Source: Elusimicrobiota bacterium
GTDB taxonomy: Bacteria; Elusimicrobiota; Elusimicrobia; Elusimicrobiales; UBA9959
Assembly: GCA_009773155.1 (NCBI GenBank)
Contig: WOVA01000014.1
Location: forward strand, 27,434-91,433
Length of the DNA: 64,000 nucleotides
Direction: 5' to 3'
The translations under genes and the position numbers were made by a program. Below, piece after piece: positions 59,320-64,000 of the stretch (position 1 is its first letter; each line of letters opens with the position of its first letter). The notes under the pieces are model-generated. The model did not search any database, was not told the DNA's origin, and was given only the letters and a program-made list of their open reading frames with translations.

Positions 59320-61209
59320 TTACCCGGCTTTCTTTGTACGATAAGCCTGATTCGGATGGTTCGCGACGCCCGGATATTTTTGCTCTATCAAACCCTCTTC
59401 AAGCATCGGCGCCAGGTATCGCTCACGGAGCGCTTTCGGGTCACGTTCCAGAACGGAAGAAAGCGTCCCGGCAGTCAGATGTTCCCCATCGCAAAGCTTT
59501 AAAATAACCTCCCGCATAAGCTGAGGTTTTAACTTTCCGGGCATCCTATCAAAGCCGAGCGCGGCTAATATTTTCAGCAATTTGTCGGGCAAATGTGGGG
59601 AGTTCCCGGGCAAATGTGGGGAGTTCCCGGGCAAATGTGGGGAGTTCACATTCACATCCTGGGGGGTCTCTCCGAATGGCGGGGTCTGAAAAGCAGGCAA
59701 ATCCTCTTGTAACGTTTTCCCGGGCACATAATACGTGCTTCCACGAGTTTCGCCCTGCTTAACCAGCATCTTCTCCTGGACAAGGCTGGCCAGGGCCGCG
59801 GAAATATCTTTTGGATGATCCGCGACCATTTCCTTGATACGCGCATGATTGACCCGATCTTCAGCCGCCGCTGAGATAAGGATTATCCTCTCCAGTTCCG
59901 GCAGGGCCCTGAACTTTTCGCCAAAAAGAGCATCAAGAACTTTCACACTTTCCTCAGGGAAAAGACTTATCATGCGCAACTCAAGCAGCGTCTGCTCATG
60001 AACCGGGTCCTCGTAGAGCAATGGCAAGCGCCAGTGTTGCTCTTTCCAGTTGCGGTAAATCTTGGGAATCCCGGACCCGGCATGGTCACCGAAGCCCACA
60101 TAGCGGAACATATGCTGGATACGGCGATTACGGCAGTCACTCACTCCTCCCTGAACGGCCTGTCCCACTGAAACACGCATAAGCCCCGGATTCCTGAACC
60201 CGAACATATCCGGCCGCTTCAGCGCCAATACCGAAGTACGGCCGGTAAAATCCGCGTGAATGATAGTATTGGTCAAAGCCTCGCGGATGGACTCATGCAG
60301 CGGGGTATCCTCGACCCTGGCCCCTTCTTTCAGCTTGAAGGGGATCTTCACGTCCGAAGCAAGCTTTCTATACGCCTTCTGAAAATAATCATATAGGTTT
60401 CCCGACCATGTCCCGTCCGGAACGACCCGGTCTATCCAGCGGACGGCTGCCCTGTCCGCTGAGCGCTCCTGATAGTCGACCATATAATTCGGGAAAACTT
60501 CCCTTATGGATTCGAACTTCCCGAACATCAGCAGGCCGGCGGCACGAATGCCGAGCCGGCCTGTCGCGCGATCCCTGGTGAGAGCGCCTATCTTAACCAA
60601 AAATTCCTCAGCGGGCAGCTCTATCCAGGGGCTACCCGGCTTTACCGCGGAAAAGCGGTTGCGATATGATGAGATGGTTTCCTTTTCAAGGTCGTCTATG
60701 GTGAAATCCTCAAGCACCCGGTCGTCGCGGGAATCCTCCACGCTTTCCGCCAGCATCCGGCGCACGGTCTCTTCGGAAGCCTTATAATCCCCCTCGTGAC
60801 GCCGCAAATACGTATTGCCTATCGGATTGCCATGAAGATAGACCGGCCGGTCCTGTCGGCGGGCGCGGGGAATGACGACGCGCAATACCGGCAGACCGTC
60901 CACCTGCACCTCCTGAACGCCCGTCTCAGGAAGGATATTGCGGCTCACTTTGGTATTAGAGTGCAGAGTATCCCAGAGGGCTTTCTTAAGTCTGGCGGTA
61001 TCGGCAATGCCTTTTACCTGGAAATTCCCAGCGGAGGGCTCCTCAATGCCGAGGTAGATCTCGCCGCCTTCGGTATTAGCCATTGCGGAGTATGTTTCCC
61101 AGAAATTGTTAGGCAATTCCCCTTTGCCGTCACGGCCCTGGGCTGCCTTGAATTCAAGGTCCACAGCTTCACCAAGGGCTATTATTTCGGAAAGCGTCAG
61201 CGATTCCAT
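59320..61209 (-). CDS. ATP-binding AlbA_2/Schlafen-type putative DNA-binding protein (RecG-like regulator)
   Basis: EAVDLEFKAAQGRDGKGELPNNFWETYSAMANTEGGEIYLGIEE; LHESIREALTNTIIHADF. Confidence 0.88.
   Translation of the reverse strand: MESLTLSEIIALGEAVDLEFKAAQGRDGKGELPNNFWETYSAMANTEGGEIYLGIEEPSAGNFQVKGIADTARLKKALWDTLHSNTKVSRNILPETGVQEVQVDGLPVLRVVIPRARRQDRPVYLHGNPIGNTYLRRHEGDYKASEETVRRMLAESVEDSRDDRVLEDFTIDDLEKETISSYRNRFSAVKPGSPWIELPAEEFLVKIGALTRDRATGRLGIRAAGLLMFGKFESIREVFPNYMVDYQERSADRAAVRWIDRVVPDGTWSGNLYDYFQKAYRKLASDVKIPFKLKEGARVEDTPLHESIREALTNTIIHADFTGRTSVLALKRPDMFGFRNPGLMRVSVGQAVQGGVSDCRNRRIQHMFRYVGFGDHAGSGIPKIYRNWKEQHWRLPLLYEDPVHEQTLLELRMISLFPEESVKVLDALFGEKFRALPELERIILISAAAEDRVNHARIKEMVADHPKDISAALASLVQEKMLVKQGETRGSTYYVPGKTLQEDLPAFQTPPFGETPQDVNVNSPHLPGNSPHLPGNSPHLPDKLLKILAALGFDRMPGKLKPQLMREVILKLCDGEHLTAGTLSSVLERDPKALRERYLAPMLEEGLIEQKYPGVANHPNQAYRTKKAG
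59586..59648. repeat. 21-bp x3 tandem repeat in frame
   Basis: cgggcaaatgtggggagttcc repeated; encodes (NSPHLPG)n. Confidence 0.95.
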
Positions 61210-61216
61210 AGAGCGC

Positions 61217-61423
61217 TCAGCCGCCCCCTACCAGTTTCCGGGCGGCTTTGACGATATCGGCGGCGTGCTTGTAATACACCTTCTCCAGCGGCACGCTGGC
61301 GGGGGCGGGGCAGTCGGGCAGGGCCAGGCGCATCGGCGCCGCGTCCAGCTCGGGCTTCAACATCCCGTAAAGCCGCCCGGGGCTCACAAATTCAACTTTT
61401 TTAATAGTGGTATTTTCGCTCAT
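61217..61423 (-). pseudogene. chimeric ORF: N-terminus of DegT aminotransferase fused in frame to C-terminus of a TPP E1-beta-like protein
   Basis: MSENTTIKKVEFVSPGRLYGMLKPELDAA (23/29 identical to the start of 58175-59296) + MRLALPDCPAPASVPLEKVYYKHAADIVKAARKLVGGG. Confidence 0.7.
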
Positions 61424-61499
61424 ATGGTCCTCATGGCGTCTTCTCTTATTGGTATTGCAGCAGCCACTTCAACTGTTCAAGAAGGTGTTTATCAAGCAT

Positions 61500-62042
61500 T
61501 TAGGCCCCGGTTAACGGGCAATAGCACAAAGTATGTATATCTTGTGCACTTAACTGCACACAGTATAATACCAGCACCGACTCGCCGTGCTCGAAAAGCG
61601 GTATTATCCCGGTCTTATACCCGCGGCAGAACGAAATATCCCTGTATACTTCCAGTTTGAGAAAAAGCAGGTCCGCTTCCGGCCGCGCCGCCAGCCCCAG
61701 GTCAAAAAGCACGGGAAACTTCAGCAACACGCGGAACTTCTGTATTTTTGTCCCGACCCGAAGGCCGTGCCTGGCCAAAAAATAACTCTTCAGGCCGGCG
61801 GCCAGCGCCGGCAGGGAAACCTCGCCGCGCGCGTCTACGAAATCCAGGTCCTCGGACAGGCGCGGCAGCCCGTGACAATGCTTCAACGCCGAGCCGCCGT
61901 AAAAGATAAGACCGGAATATTCCTTGCGCGAGTAAATAAAAGCCAGGCCCAGCGTCTGCAGGTACTCTTTTACCAGGTTGCGCCGAAAAACCCCGGACAG
62001 GCCGCTGTTTGCGGCCAGCAGGTTTTTAATGTCTTCGAGCAT
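61500..62042 (-). CDS. AbiEii-type nucleotidyltransferase, probably C-terminally truncated
   Basis: LAFIYSRKEYSGLIFYGGSALKHCHGLPRLSEDLDFVDARGEV; similarity appears to end after GIIPLFEHGESVLV. Confidence 0.78.
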   Translation of the reverse strand: MLEDIKNLLAANSGLSGVFRRNLVKEYLQTLGLAFIYSRKEYSGLIFYGGSALKHCHGLPRLSEDLDFVDARGEVSLPALAAGLKSYFLARHGLRVGTKIQKFRVLLKFPVLFDLGLAARPEADLLFLKLEVYRDISFCRGYKTGIIPLFEHGESVLVLYCVQLSAQDIHTLCYCPLTGA

Positions 62043-62673
62043 TCTTTATCCAGACCGCCGCCGCGGTCATTTTAGCCGTTTTTGAGACGACCGCGTATTT
62101 CCGGAATTCGGCCAGGTCCGCGCGGTTCAAATGTTCCAGGTTCAGGCGCAGCGCCTTAAAAGCGTCCTCCCCGGCGAGCAGGTTGCGCCTTAAGTAAAGG
62201 AAATCAAAGAGCGCCTTCGCTTTGGAGGCCCTGTACACGGGGAACCCGCCCTCCTCCGCGGTTTTATAGCCGCAAAAAAGCGGTCCTTTCACTTTATGAT
62301 AACTGAAAAGGCCCAGCGCGTTCCTATAGACCGCCGTTTTATTGGCGGTGACCAGCGTAAAATTAACCGGCACCTCGGTAAGCAGGTTGTGCTTATAAAG
62401 CACGTAATCAAGACTGAGGTAGGCGGGGCTGTAGAGTCTGGCGGCGATAAATTCCAGATACTGCGTCCATTTCCCTCTGGCTTTTATGGAGTCGCAGTAC
62501 GCCCGGCTGACATAAAAACCCCTCTTGAGGCGCAAGATCCCGCCGCGCTCCTCCAGCCGCGAAAGAAACACGCGCAGGTAAGCGGTTTTAAAACCAAAAA
62601 CATTAAGCCCGCCGATAACAAAATACGGCAGGCGCGCAAGCCGCGAAAGTATTTCCCGGGGTTTTAAGTCCAT
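62026..62673 (-). CDS. AbiEi-type antitoxin
   Basis: VFLSRLEERGGILRLKRGFYVSRAY; YLSLDYVLYKHNLLTEVP; ASKAKALFDFLYLRRN. Confidence 0.82.
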   Translation of the reverse strand: MDLKPREILSRLARLPYFVIGGLNVFGFKTAYLRVFLSRLEERGGILRLKRGFYVSRAYCDSIKARGKWTQYLEFIAARLYSPAYLSLDYVLYKHNLLTEVPVNFTLVTANKTAVYRNALGLFSYHKVKGPLFCGYKTAEEGGFPVYRASKAKALFDFLYLRRNLLAGEDAFKALRLNLEHLNRADLAEFRKYAVVSKTAKMTAAAVWIKNARRH

Positions 62674-62743
62674 TTCTGATAATATACAAAATATGATTAG
62701 TTTTGGAAACGTATGCTCTTGACGCCCCGCTGTGGCCGACGGC

Positions 62744-63883
62744 TCACCGAAAGCCGCCCGGGGCCGCTTCCGGCGGCCGCACTGACAGCTCAAAATCACC
62801 CACACGTTTTTTATACCCGGCGGACACCGGGCAGACAAGGTAATTATCGCCTTTAGGGTAGGCGGCGCGGAAAACCTTCAGCGCGTCCGGAGAAAAATCG
62901 GACGGACTCCATTTGCATTCGTAAACATCAACGCTGTCGCGCCCCCGGGGCAGCACAAAATCAAGTTCATGGCCGGCTTTATCGCGCCAGTACAGGACAG
63001 GGGTCTCCGGGTTGCGCGCGGCAAGCCAGTCCAGCGCCAGGTGCTCCCAGAGCGTTCCGTTATCTGAAGGGCGCAACTGGTCCCAGCCGCGGAAAAAACT
63101 GACGAACCCGGTGTCAAAACCATAGATCCGCGGCACCTTCACCAGTTCTTTGCGCCCGCCGCCGAAAAACGGCCGTACCGCCCTGACGGCCCCGGTAATT
63201 TCCATGGCCACAAGGTGGGATTCCACGGTAGGCCGGCTGATCCCCAGCGCTGATGCTGCCTTAGCCGCCTCCAACAGGCCGCCGCTCTGGCGCATCAAAT
63301 ACTCGAACAACAGGTTGAATTTAGCGAAGTCCCTGAAACCAAACAAGGCCTGAATATCCCGCGAAAAGAAGGAATCCGCCCATTCGCGAAAAAAAGAAGG
63401 GTCTTTTTCCGGGGCCAGCAAGGCCGGCGGCAGACCGCCGTGCAGCAGCCGGCGTCCCAAGGGGACCTTAAAAGCCTTCAATTCGGAATACAGGACCGGG
63501 GAAAGACGCACTTCCCGTTTTCTGCCGGACAGCGTATCCCTGAATTTTTTCCCGGCCGCCAGCGTGGATGAACCGGTGGCCAGTATCTTCAACTCCGGGA
63601 ACATATCGGCGCCTATCTTAAGCAACCGGCTGGGGTCTTTAAGCTGGTGTATCTCGTCAAAGACCAATACCGGCTTATCGCAATTACGAAAGAATAATTC
63701 CGGGTCCGCCACCCTGTCGGCCACGGAGGGCAGGTCGCAATTCAGATACAGCGCCTCCCCGCCCAGCATTTTCGCCAGCGTGGTTTTACCGCAGCGTCGC
63801 GCCCCGGACAGCCAGATTATGGAAGTCTTGCTCCACGCCGCCTGAATACGCCCCGCCCAGAAAGGCCTTTGTATCATAACCAT
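62744..63883 (-). CDS. AAA ATPase with DUF4143
   Basis: IIWLSGARRCGKTTLAKMLGGEALYLNCDLPS; VLVFDEIHQLKDPSRLLKIGAD; ILATGSSTLAAGKKFRDTLSGRK; GHELDFVLPRG. Confidence 0.93.
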   Translation of the reverse strand: MVMIQRPFWAGRIQAAWSKTSIIWLSGARRCGKTTLAKMLGGEALYLNCDLPSVADRVADPELFFRNCDKPVLVFDEIHQLKDPSRLLKIGADMFPELKILATGSSTLAAGKKFRDTLSGRKREVRLSPVLYSELKAFKVPLGRRLLHGGLPPALLAPEKDPSFFREWADSFFSRDIQALFGFRDFAKFNLLFEYLMRQSGGLLEAAKAASALGISRPTVESHLVAMEITGAVRAVRPFFGGGRKELVKVPRIYGFDTGFVSFFRGWDQLRPSDNGTLWEHLALDWLAARNPETPVLYWRDKAGHELDFVLPRGRDSVDVYECKWSPSDFSPDALKVFRAAYPKGDNYLVCPVSAGYKKRVGDFELSVRPPEAAPGGFR

Positions 63884-64000
63884 ACTTTACAAATAGTCTG
63901 ACCCACATTCCGCTTATCGCGGATAGGCCTTTCCTGAATTTCCTCCGACGGTGAGGCGTACGTCCCGCAATCGAATTTGCACCCGCAGTAACGCCATTTC

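Noticed and set aside
63884-64000. Possible partial gene at right edge
   Set aside because: Too short to assign; no recognisable motif in any frame

Overview
This 64 kb window is almost entirely coding and mostly on the minus strand. It is a surface-polysaccharide (O-antigen/capsule-type) biosynthesis locus interleaved with many toxin-antitoxin-like and DUF4143-ATPase genes. The left edge carries a cyclic-2,3-DPG-synthetase-like GTPase (partial) and GAPDH. From 5.4 to 48.3 kb lie an initiating sugar transferase, Wzx and MurJ-type flippases, a Wzy-like polymerase, many glycosyltransferases, ManC, two Gmd paralogs, HddA/HddC, an Rmd-like SDR, RmlABCD, a nucleotide-sugar dehydrogenase, two B12/radical-SAM proteins, a stand-alone TPP-dependent E1 alpha/beta pair and a carbamoyltransferase. 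From 48 to 64 kb the region is rich in AbiEi/AbiEii pairs, DUF4143 ATPases, a HI1419/HI1420-type TA, CapD and a DegT aminotransferase. The most interesting signals are: (1) a DegT-fold enzyme with the PLP lysine replaced by His and an E1/RfbH-like Cys cluster, beside hddA/hddC and two gmd genes; with the E1 alpha/beta pair this suggests an unusual deoxy/branched GDP-sugar pathway; (2) several genes reduced by in-frame internal deletions to micro-ORFs or chimeras that keep start, stop and translational coupling; (3) an identical 18-nt palindrome inserted in frame in two unrelated genes, plus several other palindromic repeat families. No rRNA, tRNA or CRISPR array was recognised. Family assignments come from motif recognition by eye; no database search was run.
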